A stretch of 41,267 nt of DNA from Massilia sp. BSC265 (lineage in GTDB: Bacteria; Pseudomonadota; Gammaproteobacteria; Burkholderiales; Burkholderiaceae_D): contig NZ_JPXI01000032.1 of NCBI RefSeq assembly GCF_000740675.1, positions 1 to 41,267 on the forward strand. The letters run 5' to 3'. Of this stretch, positions 28,384 to 36,162 are shown one piece after another. A program made the translations under genes and the position numbers. Each line of letters begins with the position of its first letter. Position 1 is the first letter of the stretch. A model generated the notes under the pieces. That model did not search any database, was not told where the DNA came from, and saw nothing but the letters and a program-made list of their open reading frames with translations.

Positions 28384-29402
28384 TCGGCGGTCGCCTCGGC
28401 AAACAGGGCGATGTCGATCTCGCCGGCATCGGCCAGGTCCTTGACGGTGGCCATGATCTCGCGGCGGGTCTGTTCGATGCGCGACATCGGCACCGGTCCG
28501 GAGCGGCGCATCAGGTCTTCGAAGCTCTGGGCCTGGCGCTTCGGCATCGCGCCCAGGATGGCGTCGCGCAGCAGCGGCTCGGCGCCCTTGAGCGCGATCG
28601 CCCACTGCTCGAGCGGCACTTCGTCGAGCAGGCGGGTGATGACCTGTTCGGTCTGGCGCGACAGGATGAAGAAGTCATACATCGACATCTCGATCTGCGA
28701 CACGACTTCCGGGTCGTGGGCGCGCAGCAGCTCCACCATGCCGGCGCGGTTGTCCTGCAGGCGGTTGAGGATCTCGGCGACCTGGCGCACGCCTTCCACG
28801 CTGGCGCTTTGCGTGTCGAGCGCGGACAGGCAGCGGTTCACCAGCTCTTCCAGTTCGTGCAGCACGTCGCGCTCGATCTCGTCGAGGTGGGCCATGTTCA
28901 GCAGCACCATCTCGCGTCCGTCCGCCGGCAGCGCTTCCAGGATCTGGGAGGCGAGGGCAGGCGGCAGGAAGGCCAGGAACACGGCTTGCATCTGCACGTG
29001 CTCGGTCGAGATGAACTCGGCCAGCCACTTCGGCGAGGCGTACTGCAGGCGCGCCATCATCGGGCGGATCTCGTCGCCGTAGATGGTGTTCAGGACGCTG
29101 TTGGCGATGTCGCTGCCGAGCGCCAGGTCGAGCGAGCGCTTCAGGTAGCTGCGCGAGGCGCCGTGCAGGCCGCTTTGCTGGCGATAATCATCGAAGAAAT
29201 TCTGGACCGCCGACTTCACGGCGTCGACCTTGATGCCGCTCATGCGCGACATGACCTGGGTGAGCTCCAGCAGCTCTTCGCGCTCGAGGCAGCGCAGCAC
29301 CGCGGCGGCGCCTTCTTCGCCGATCGAGAGCAGCACGATGGCAGCCTGCTCGACCGGGGTCAGGACGGCTTCGCCGCCTTCAGCGTTATTCAGTTCGGCC
29401 AT
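28380..29402 (-). CDS. fliG: Flagellar motor switch protein FliG, EHVQ variant
   Basis: FliG links the MS ring to the C ring and transmits torque. The product is 340 residues. The N-terminal domain starts at LTPVEQAAIVLLSIGEEGAAAVLRCL. The C-terminal motor domain includes VPLEQWAIALKGAEPLLRDAILGAMPKRQAQSFEDLMRRSGPVPMSRIEQTRREIMATVKDLADAGEI. In the middle domain the usually invariant EHPQ reads EHVQ at 134-137. ATG 29402 (MAELNN) is preferred over the in-frame TTG at 29438. It overlaps fliF by 17 bp and its ribosome site is weak, so coupling is likely. Confidence 0.95.
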   Translation of the reverse strand: MAELNNAEGGEAVLTPVEQAAIVLLSIGEEGAAAVLRCLEREELLELTQVMSRMSGIKVDAVKSAVQNFFDDYRQQSGLHGASRSYLKRSLDLALGSDIANSVLNTIYGDEIRPMMARLQYASPKWLAEFISTEHVQMQAVFLAFLPPALASQILEALPADGREMVLLNMAHLDEIERDVLHELEELVNRCLSALDTQSASVEGVRQVAEILNRLQDNRAGMVELLRAHDPEVVSQIEMSMYDFFILSRQTEQVITRLLDEVPLEQWAIALKGAEPLLRDAILGAMPKRQAQSFEDLMRRSGPVPMSRIEQTRREIMATVKDLADAGEIDIALFAEATAE

Positions 29403-31128
29403 GTTTTTTCTGTACCCATTGTTTGACGACTTCGGCAACGCGCTCAGGCTCTTTGCCGGCGAGGACTTTCAGGTGGTCGACCATCACGTCGACGGCCGAA
29501 CCGGCCGGCGGAAGGTCGTAGTTTTCGAGCAGCGGGACCACCGGCATCTTGCCGGCGCCGGCATCGGCGGTAGCGGCAGCGGCGGCTGGCGCGGCCAGCG
29601 CGGCAGCGCTCCCCGCCGGCAGGGCGGCGACGGCGCCTTCCGGCATGGCAGCCGCACCGCCCGGCGCGCCCGGCAAGGCCGGCGCAGCAGGCATCAGCGG
29701 GGGCTGCGGCGCCAGGCGCGAGGTCGCCGCGCGCAGCAACGGGCGGGCCAGCAGGAAATAGGCGAGCAGCGCGCCGAGAGCATACAGGCCGTAATTGGTC
29801 ATGTCGACGACGTTGTCGCGTTCCTGCCACCATTCCTGGGCCGCCGGCGCGGCCGGGAAGCTCAGGCTCGAGACGGTCAGCACGTCGCCGCGCGCGGCGT
29901 CGATGCCGAGGCCGCCCTTCAGGATCTTTTCGATGTTCGCCAGCTCGGCCGGGGTGTAGCCGACCTTCGGGTTGGCGGCGGTGGCATTGTTCAGCACGAC
30001 CGCCACCGACAGCTTCTTCAGGCGGCCGCGCGAGCGCTTGATCTGGGTGATCGCGCGGTCGTAGGCATACTGGCGGGTGGTGGCGTTCTTGCGCGCGCTG
30101 CCGTCGTCGGGCTTCGCCGCGGCCTCCGGCGCCTGGCCATCGGCGGGATCGGCGGCCTGCGGCGGACGGTTCGACAGGGTGCCCGGCACGCCCAGCGCCA
30201 TGCGGTTGCGCTCCATCTCTTCGCGCATCGCCTCGCTGGTGACCTTGGGCGCTTCGCCATACTTTTCCTGGGTTTCCTCGATCTTGTCGTTGTCGACGTC
30301 GGCGGTGACGGAGAGCTTGAAGTTGTTCACGCCGAGCACCGGCGCCAGCAGCTCGTTGACGTTGCTGCGCACTTCGTCCGTGTAGCGCTTGGCGGCGCTG
30401 TTGTCGCCCTGGCCCTGGGCCTGGCCGTCGTAGCCGTCGCTCAGGTCGACGCGCGAGGACAGGTAGTTGCCGGCCTGGTCGACCAGCGAAACGCGGCTTG
30501 GGCTCAGGTTGGCGACGCTGCTCGACACCATGTTGACGATGGCGGCGATCTGTTCGTTCGACAGCGAGCGGCCCGGCTTGACCGCGACCACCACCGACGC
30601 CGAGGACTGGTCGCCGGCGCCGGCAACGAAAGAGCTCGACTTGGCGATTGCCAGGTGCACGCGTGCCGACGCGATCGCGTCCATGGTCAGGATGCTCTGC
30701 GCCAGCTCGCCTTCGAGACCGCGGCGGAAGCGCACGTCCTGGACGAACTGCGATACGCCGAGCGGGTCGTTGCGGTCCATCAGCTCGAGGCCGGCCGGCA
30801 GCTGGGCGGTGACGCCCTTGGCGGCCAGCAGCATGCGCACCTTGCCCAGCTCACTCCCGGGCACCATCACCTGGCCGCTGTCCGGGTGGATGCGGTAGGG
30901 GATGGCTTCGGCCTCGAGCACGCTCATCATGTCGCTGGCGGCGACCTTTTCGCGCGCACCGAACACCGGCTTGTAATTGGACTGGTCCTGCCACAGGAAC
31001 AGCATGACGGCGGCGGTGATGGCCACTGCCAGGCCGAGCAGCAGGGTGAGGTTGTTGCGCAGCGCAGGCGGCATGTCGGGCAGCGCCAGCTTCTTGCCGC
31101 CGACGGCGGCCTTGAGGGTCGAAATCAC
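29386..31128 (-). CDS. fliF: MS-ring protein FliF
   Basis: FliF forms the MS ring that houses the export gate. The product is 580 residues. The first membrane helix is about 26-47 (LTLLLGLAVAITAAVMLFLW). Ring-building motifs follow (YKPVFGAREKVAASDMMSVLEAEAIPYRIHPDSGQVMVPGSELGKVRMLLAAKGV, then DPLGVSQFVQDVRFRRGLEGELAQSI). The second helix is about 446-466. A long Ala/Pro-rich linker precedes a C-terminal FliG-binding tail (VMVDHLKVLAGKEPERVAEVVKQWVQKK). It lies 37 bases after fliE. Confidence 0.96.
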   Translation of the reverse strand: MISTLKAAVGGKKLALPDMPPALRNNLTLLLGLAVAITAAVMLFLWQDQSNYKPVFGAREKVAASDMMSVLEAEAIPYRIHPDSGQVMVPGSELGKVRMLLAAKGVTAQLPAGLELMDRNDPLGVSQFVQDVRFRRGLEGELAQSILTMDAIASARVHLAIAKSSSFVAGAGDQSSASVVVAVKPGRSLSNEQIAAIVNMVSSSVANLSPSRVSLVDQAGNYLSSRVDLSDGYDGQAQGQGDNSAAKRYTDEVRSNVNELLAPVLGVNNFKLSVTADVDNDKIEETQEKYGEAPKVTSEAMREEMERNRMALGVPGTLSNRPPQAADPADGQAPEAAAKPDDGSARKNATTRQYAYDRAITQIKRSRGRLKKLSVAVVLNNATAANPKVGYTPAELANIEKILKGGLGIDAARGDVLTVSSLSFPAAPAAQEWWQERDNVVDMTNYGLYALGALLAYFLLARPLLRAATSRLAPQPPLMPAAPALPGAPGGAAAMPEGAVAALPAGSAAALAAPAAAAATADAGAGKMPVVPLLENYDLPPAGSAVDVMVDHLKVLAGKEPERVAEVVKQWVQKKHGRTE

Positions 31129-31165
31129 AGGATGTTCTCTTCGCTTCTCTGTAATAAGGGAGAGG

Positions 31166-31513
31166 TCAGACCGGCAGCTTGATCAGCTCGTCGACAGCGC
31201 CCATGACTTTGTTACGTACTTGCATGAGCATCGAGAAGGACAGGCTGGCCTGCTGGCTGGCCAGCATGGCGCCGACCAGGTCGTCACTCTTGCCGGCATC
31301 GACGGCGGCCATGCGTTCCCCGGCAGCGCGGTCTTCCGCGTCGACGCTGGCAATCGCATCCTTCATGGATTGCGTAAAGGAAAAAGTACCTTGCGAATTG
31401 TTAAATGCAGTGCCGGTCGACAGGTCGGCGGCTGGAGTAATGGCAAGGCGCTTGGCTTCATTTGTCAGGGCGGCAAGGTCAGCTTTGATCAGACCGGCAA
31501 GTTCAGTTCCCAT
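31166..31513 (-). CDS. fliE: MS-ring/rod junction protein FliE
   Basis: FliE connects the MS ring or export gate to the rod. The product is 115 residues. The C-terminal half carries the family pattern FSFTQSMKDAIASVDAEDRAAGERMAAVDAGKSDDLVGAMLASQQASLSFSMLMQVRNKVMGAVDELIKLPV. It is the first gene of a minus-strand series that runs without a clear break to 17988. Confidence 0.93.
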   Translation of the reverse strand: MGTELAGLIKADLAALTNEAKRLAITPAADLSTGTAFNNSQGTFSFTQSMKDAIASVDAEDRAAGERMAAVDAGKSDDLVGAMLASQQASLSFSMLMQVRNKVMGAVDELIKLPV

Positions 31514-31844
31514 TTCTCAATCCAGTACGAAAAGTGGTGTTGCGCGTGTTGTGCAGAGGCGACAAATTGTGTCTTGTTTTGTCGTTGGGCAGCCCGTCCA
31601 AGAGCTTGCTTTGTTAAATCGATGTCTACGAACGGCCGTTTTATTCTTGACCCTTTTGCTGGGTTTCCTCCCTGTGCGTACTAGGAAGAGGCCGGTTACT
31701 GCGATGCGATAGGAGAGATATTACCGTAGGGCAAGTGGGAAATCAAAGGCGAATGTCGAAGTCCTTGGCGTAAATCTCCATGTATAATAGTTTCCTTGAG
31801 GAATGAAAAAAAGTTATTTGCCGTTTCCTAGTGACCAATAAACA
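31514..31844. promoter_or_regulatory. Divergent fliE/fliM intergenic control region
   Basis: The 331 bases between divergent fliE and fliM are AT-richer than the genes and hold no ORF I can support. Contents read directly: a consensus -10 TATAAT at 31783-31788 toward fliM, without a good -35; an inverted repeat CGACAAA/TTTGTCG at 31560-31566 and 31578-31584, close to the fliE start; and TAAA-N16-GCCGTTTT from 31615, which resembles a sigma-28 site with a spacer one base too long. No sigma-54 -24/-12 pair is seen. A lafK-type activator gene, expected here in lateral loci, is absent. Confidence 0.45.
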
Positions 31845-32777
31845 ATGCCGATGAATCCACTCGACCGATCGCGCAAGGACGGAGCCGACCGTGCCGGAAA
31901 GTACCAGCGCGGTGACTATCAAGGTCATTACCAGGTACTCGATCCCAGCCTGCTGGGACGCCCGGTGCACCTGCTGCCCAAGTTCGCGCGCCGTTTTGCC
32001 GATGCCCTGGGCACGGCGATGGCCGGGCCCGGCGGGCGTCGCTACTGGGGTAGCTGGCGGCTGGCGAACCTGGCCTTCGAGCGTGCTCCCGACGAGGACG
32101 GCCTGCGCTGGCTGGGCGTGGCCGGCCCCCTGGGCACGGCCGCGGTCGCGTTCGAGCGCAGCCTCCTGCTGGACTTGCTGGAGGGCCGTTATGGCCGTAA
32201 AGGCAAGCCGGCAAGCGCCCCCGGCGCGCCGCGCGACCCCAGCCTCGAGCGCGTGACCGCGACCGAGGAGCGCCTGGCCGCTACCCTGACCGCGCAGCTG
32301 GTCGAACAGCTGCATGCGCGCGTGGCCGAAGGCCTGGCGGCGGTTGGCGTGGAGGTGCCGGGCGCGGACGCCGCGGTGGTGGAAGCCCCCTGCGCGACCA
32401 GTGCACCGGGCAAGGCCGGCTGGGTCATCCGCATGACCTTGGCCACCCATGGCGAGCAGCAGAGCCATTGCTGGATCGGCCTGGACCAGGAACTGATGGC
32501 CTATGTCTTGCAGGGTCTGAAGGAAGAGCGCAGCAGCGTGCGCACCGCGCGCGCCGGCAACGACGGCCTGTCCTCCGGCCTGTTCGTGAAGCTCGACGGG
32601 CGTTTGGTGAGCAAGGAAACGACGCTGGGTGCGCTGTTCGAGCTGAAGGTGGGCGACATCATTCCCGTGTCGGTCGGGCGCGCCGACGTGCTGCTGGACG
32701 AATCGCGCCTGTTCACGGCCGCCGTGGCCGAGCACAAAGGAAAGCTCTGTTTAACCTCTTTTGAAGATGCCGAGTAA
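31845..32777 (+). CDS. fliM: Divergent FliM-like switch protein (LfiM type)
   Basis: The product is 310 residues, placed directly before fliN, where fliM belongs. The C-terminal part has a SpoA-like domain (about 230-300, LFVKLDGRLVSKETTLGALFELKVGDIIPVSVGRADVLLDESRLFTAAVAEHKGKLCLT). The middle part is only distantly FliM_M-like (DPSLLGRPVHLLPKFARRFADALG). The N terminus, MPMNPLDRSRKDGADRAG, lacks the LSQxEIDALL helix that binds CheY-P in standard FliM. The GGxG motif of the middle domain is not recognisable. It probably forms the C ring with FliN and FliG. ATG 31845 has no clear ribosome site; a second ATG lies at 31851. Confidence 0.8.
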   Translation: MPMNPLDRSRKDGADRAGKYQRGDYQGHYQVLDPSLLGRPVHLLPKFARRFADALGTAMAGPGGRRYWGSWRLANLAFERAPDEDGLRWLGVAGPLGTAAVAFERSLLLDLLEGRYGRKGKPASAPGAPRDPSLERVTATEERLAATLTAQLVEQLHARVAEGLAAVGVEVPGADAAVVEAPCATSAPGKAGWVIRMTLATHGEQQSHCWIGLDQELMAYVLQGLKEERSSVRTARAGNDGLSSGLFVKLDGRLVSKETTLGALFELKVGDIIPVSVGRADVLLDESRLFTAAVAEHKGKLCLTSFEDAE

Positions 32778-33134
32778 ATGGATATGAACCTCAACGATCA
32801 ACTGACGGGTGACGTGATCATCGACGACCTCGAAGGCGTCGAAGCCGCGACTGCAGTGGCGGGCAAGAATGCCGCGCGTCAGCTGCCGCAGATGATGCGC
32901 CGCATCCCGGTGACCCTGACGCTGGAAGTGGGCTCGGCCCGCATCTCGCTGCAGGAACTGATGGCGATCGGCCCGAACTCGGTGGTGCCGCTCGACGCCC
33001 TGGCCGGCGAGCCGCTGGTCATCAAGGTCAATGGCGCGCCGATCGGCCGCGCCGAAGTCGTCGTCGCCGGCGAGCAGTATGGCCTGAAGGTCATCGACCT
33101 CGACGGCCTTAACCTGGACGCCCTGACGTCATGA
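32778..33134 (+). CDS. fliN: Flagellar motor switch protein FliN
   Basis: The product is 118 residues with a SpoA domain at about 42-112 (RRIPVTLTLEVGSARISLQELMAIGPNSVVPLDALAGEPLVIKVNGAPIGRAEVVVAGEQYGLKVIDL). This is standard FliN sequence with a short acidic leader. It begins immediately after the fliM stop and overlaps fliP by 4 bp. Confidence 0.95.
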   Translation: MDMNLNDQLTGDVIIDDLEGVEAATAVAGKNAARQLPQMMRRIPVTLTLEVGSARISLQELMAIGPNSVVPLDALAGEPLVIKVNGAPIGRAEVVVAGEQYGLKVIDLDGLNLDALTS

Positions 33135-33928
33135 TGTTGGCAGTGGGCGGCGCGCGGGCTCGATCGCCCCGGCGCCGCATCGCGCTGGCGCTTGCTGGCG
33201 CGCTGGCATTGCCGCTGCTGCTGGTCGCGTTGCCTGCCGACGCCCAGCAGCAGGGGGCGAGCATCCTGCCCGGGGTGATCCCCGGCTCGACCCAGGGGAT
33301 GACGGTCAAGTCGCAGATCCTGGTCCTGATGACCCTGCTCGGGCTGTTGCCCGTCATGGTCATGATGATGACCAGCTTCACCCGCTTCGTGATCGTGCTC
33401 TCGCTGCTGCGCCAGGCCCTCGGCCTGCAGCAGGGCCTGCCGAACCGGATCATCACCGGCATCGCGCTGATCCTGACCCTCCTGGTGATGCGTCCGGTCG
33501 GCGAAGCCGTGTGGCGCGACGCCTTCCTGCCCTATGACCGCGACAAGATCGGCCTGGAGCAGGCCTTGAAGATCGCCGAGGTGCCGGTGACGCGCTTCAT
33601 GCTCGCCCAGACCAGCAAGACCTCGCTGGCCCAGGTCGCGCATCTGGCGGGCGAGCCGGCCAACCTGGCGCCCGAGCAGCGCAGCTTCACCGTCAAGCTG
33701 GCGGCCTTCGTGCTGTCCGAGCTGAAGACCGCTTTCCAGATCGGGGCGATGTTGTTCATTCCCTTCCTGATCATCGACCTGGTGGTGTCGTCGGTGCTGA
33801 TGGCGATGGGCATGATGATGCTGTCTCCGCTGGTGATTTCGCTGCCCTTCAAGCTGCTGCTGTTCGTGCTGGTGGATGGCTGGACCCTGACCGTGAACAC
33901 GCTGGTCGGCAGCATCCATGGTTATTAG
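33131..33928 (+). CDS. fliP: Flagellar export gate protein FliP
   Basis: FliP is the main ring component of the FliPQR export gate. The product is 265 residues with a cleavable N-terminal signal (about 1-38, LALAGALALPLLLVALPADA). Signature segments are MTSFTRFVIVLSLLRQALGLQQGLPN and VLSELKTAFQIGAMLFIPFLIIDLVVSSVLMAMGMMMLSPLVISLPFKLLLFVLVDGW. Its neighbour on the left is fliN, so no fliO lies between them. Confidence 0.97.
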   Translation: MMLAVGGARARSPRRRIALALAGALALPLLLVALPADAQQQGASILPGVIPGSTQGMTVKSQILVLMTLLGLLPVMVMMMTSFTRFVIVLSLLRQALGLQQGLPNRIITGIALILTLLVMRPVGEAVWRDAFLPYDRDKIGLEQALKIAEVPVTRFMLAQTSKTSLAQVAHLAGEPANLAPEQRSFTVKLAAFVLSELKTAFQIGAMLFIPFLIIDLVVSSVLMAMGMMMLSPLVISLPFKLLLFVLVDGWTLTVNTLVGSIHGY

Positions 33929-33959
33929 CTATAAGCGACCGAACGAGAGAACTGATTAA

Positions 33960-34229
33960 ATGAGTCCCGATATCGCAGTCGACCTGGTGGCCGAAGCCCT
34001 GCAGGTCGTGATGCTGCTGGTGCTGGTGCTGGTGGTGCCGGGCCTGATCATGGGCCTGATCGTGGCGCTGTTCCAGGCCGCGACCCAGATCAACGAGCAG
34101 ACCCTGAGCTTCCTGCCGCGCCTGCTGGTGACGCTGGCGGCGGTGATCCTGGCCGGCCACTGGATGACGTCGACGCTGATGGATTACTGCGTCTCGGTCT
34201 TCCAGCGCGCGGCCACGCTCGCGTCCTGA
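33960..34229 (+). CDS. fliQ: Flagellar export gate protein FliQ
   Basis: The product is 89 residues with two transmembrane helices (about 12-36 and 52-75). It carries the family motif LVVPGLIMGLIVALFQAATQINEQTLSFLPRLLVTLAAVILAGHWM. It is 31 bases after fliP and 18 bases before fliR. Confidence 0.96.
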   Translation: MSPDIAVDLVAEALQVVMLLVLVLVVPGLIMGLIVALFQAATQINEQTLSFLPRLLVTLAAVILAGHWMTSTLMDYCVSVFQRAATLAS

Positions 34230-34247
34230 CGGGAACAAGAAAGACCG

Positions 34248-35033
34248 ATGGAGCTGGTCGGCTTCCTGCTGCCGCTGATGAATGCCCTGTGGTGGCCGTT
34301 CGCCCGCATCATGGCGATGATGGCGACTGCGCCGGTGCTCGGCGAAGGCGCGGTTTCGGTGCCGGTGCGCGCGCTGCTGGCGGTCGCGCTGTCCTTCATG
34401 ATGCTGCCGGTGACGACGCAGAACGCGGGGGCGCTGCCCGACCCGTTCTCGCTGGCCGGCGTGGTGACGATGTTCGAGCAGGCCGTGATCGGCGGCGTGA
34501 CCGGCCTGGCGCTGCAGTTCGCGATGGCCGTCATCGCGATGCTCGGCTTCCTCGCATCGAGCCAGATCGGTTTCTCGATGGCGCAGATGAACGACCCGAT
34601 GAACGGCCAGGCCTCGGACGTGGTGTCCGGCCTGCTGTCGCTGCTGGCGATCCTGGTGTTCTTCGGGATCGACGGCCACCTGGTCCTGATGGGCGTGGTC
34701 GGCCAGAGCTTCAAGGCCTGGCCGGTCGGCGCCGGCTACGGGCCGCTGCTGCTGGAGTCGGTGGCGCTGAACGTGGCCTGGGTGTTTTCCGCGGCGATGC
34801 TGCTGGCGCTGCCGATCGTGTTTTCGACCATGGTGGTGCAGATCGGTTTCGGTTTCCTGAACCGGGTCGCACCGAGTTTGAACCTGTTTTCGCTGGGCTT
34901 TTCGCTGGTGACGATCTTTGGACTCCTGATGCTGGTGCAGGTGGTGCGTTTCATCCCCGAGCACTATGTGGCAATGACCAACCAGATCCTGGAAATGCTG
35001 CAGCAGCAGATGAAGGTGGCGCATGTCCGATAA
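34248..35033 (+). CDS. fliR: Flagellar export gate protein FliR
   Basis: The product is 261 residues, mostly membrane helices. It includes PFARIMAMMATAPVLGEGAVSVPVRALLAVALSFMMLP, EQAVIGGVTGLALQFAMAVIAMLGFLASSQIGFSMAQMNDP and the C-terminal LNLFSLGFSLVTIFGLLMLVQVVRFIPEHY. It overlaps flhB by 11 bp. FliR caps the FliP ring and contacts FlhB. Confidence 0.96.
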   Translation: MELVGFLLPLMNALWWPFARIMAMMATAPVLGEGAVSVPVRALLAVALSFMMLPVTTQNAGALPDPFSLAGVVTMFEQAVIGGVTGLALQFAMAVIAMLGFLASSQIGFSMAQMNDPMNGQASDVVSGLLSLLAILVFFGIDGHLVLMGVVGQSFKAWPVGAGYGPLLLESVALNVAWVFSAAMLLALPIVFSTMVVQIGFGFLNRVAPSLNLFSLGFSLVTIFGLLMLVQVVRFIPEHYVAMTNQILEMLQQQMKVAHVR

Positions 35034-36162
35034 CGGTACCGGTGGCGACAAGACCGAAAAGCCCTCGGCGCAGAAGCTCAAGAAGGCGCGCGAGGAGGGT
35101 CAGGTCGTCCGCTCCAAGGACCTGGCAACCGCGGTCGGCATCCTCATCAGCCTGAAGCTCTTCGCTATGCTGCTGCCCGGCTACATGGAATCCTTCCGCA
35201 CGCTGTTCCGGCTGATCTACGTGCCGCTGGGCGAAGCCGGCGCGATCGAGAACGCGATGTCGGTGGTGTTCAGCAGCGCGCTGATGTTGCTGGTGAAGAT
35301 GGTGCTGCCGCTGCTGGCGGTGCCGGCCGCGATCATTGCCGCCGGTGCGATCCCGGGCGGCTTCGTTGCGTCGGGCAAGAACATGGCGCCGAAGTTCAGC
35401 CGCCTGAGCCCGATCACGAACCTGGGCAACCTGTTCACGCAAAAGCACTGGATCGGCTTTGCGACCTCGACCGCCAAGGCGATCGTGCTGGGTTTCGTGC
35501 TGTGGCACGTGAGCAGCTCGGGCATGAAGGCCTACGTGGAGCTGCAGCGCATGCCGCTGTCCGACGCGCTGCTCGGGGGCGCCGACCTGATGCTGGACGG
35601 ACTGATGGCGCTGGTGGCGGTGTTCGTGGTGTTCGCGCTGGTCGACGTGCCGGTGCAGTCCTTCCTGTTCACGAAAAACCAGCGCATGAGCAAGCAGGAA
35701 CTGAAGGAAGAACACAAGAGCAACGAGGGCAAGCCCGAGGTGAAGCAGCGCATCCGCCAGCTGCAGCACCAGCTGGCCCAGCGCAGCGTGCGCAAGAGCG
35801 TGCCGACGGCGGACGTGGTGATCGTCAACCCGGAGCACTACGCAGTGGCGCTGAAGTACGACACCAACCGCGCCGAGGCCCCCTTCGTGGTGGCCAAGGG
35901 CGTCGACGAGATGGCGCTGTACATCAAGCGCATCGCGCGCGAGCACGACATCGAGACACTGTCGCTGCCGCCGCTGGCGCGCGCGATCTACAACACCAGC
36001 CAGGTGCAGCAGCAGATCCCTGCGCAGCTGTACCAGGCGGTGTCGCAGGTATTGAACTACGTCCTACAACTGAACGCGTTCCGTGCAGGCCGGCGCCAGG
36101 CGCCCCCACGGTTCCCCAACGAGGTGGTCGTCCCATCGCATTTGAGTGAGGTTTCCGCATGA
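35023..36162 (+). CDS. flhB: Export switch protein FlhB, NPEH variant
   Basis: FlhB sets export substrate specificity. The product is 379 residues. The N-terminal GDKTEKPSAQKLKKAREEGQVVRSKDL is standard. Four membrane helices lie at about 35-55, 78-112, 150-168 and 188-212. The cytoplasmic domain has QRMSKQELKEEHKSNEGKPEVKQRIRQLQ. At the autocleavage loop, NPTH of most homologues reads NPEH (residues 269-272, VIVNPEHYAVALKYD). Asn and Pro, between which cleavage occurs, are kept. The C-terminal segment continues well past the core domain. It overlaps fliR and flhA. Confidence 0.96.
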   Translation: MSDNGTGGDKTEKPSAQKLKKAREEGQVVRSKDLATAVGILISLKLFAMLLPGYMESFRTLFRLIYVPLGEAGAIENAMSVVFSSALMLLVKMVLPLLAVPAAIIAAGAIPGGFVASGKNMAPKFSRLSPITNLGNLFTQKHWIGFATSTAKAIVLGFVLWHVSSSGMKAYVELQRMPLSDALLGGADLMLDGLMALVAVFVVFALVDVPVQSFLFTKNQRMSKQELKEEHKSNEGKPEVKQRIRQLQHQLAQRSVRKSVPTADVVIVNPEHYAVALKYDTNRAEAPFVVAKGVDEMALYIKRIAREHDIETLSLPPLARAIYNTSQVQQQIPAQLYQAVSQVLNYVLQLNAFRAGRRQAPPRFPNEVVVPSHLSEVSA

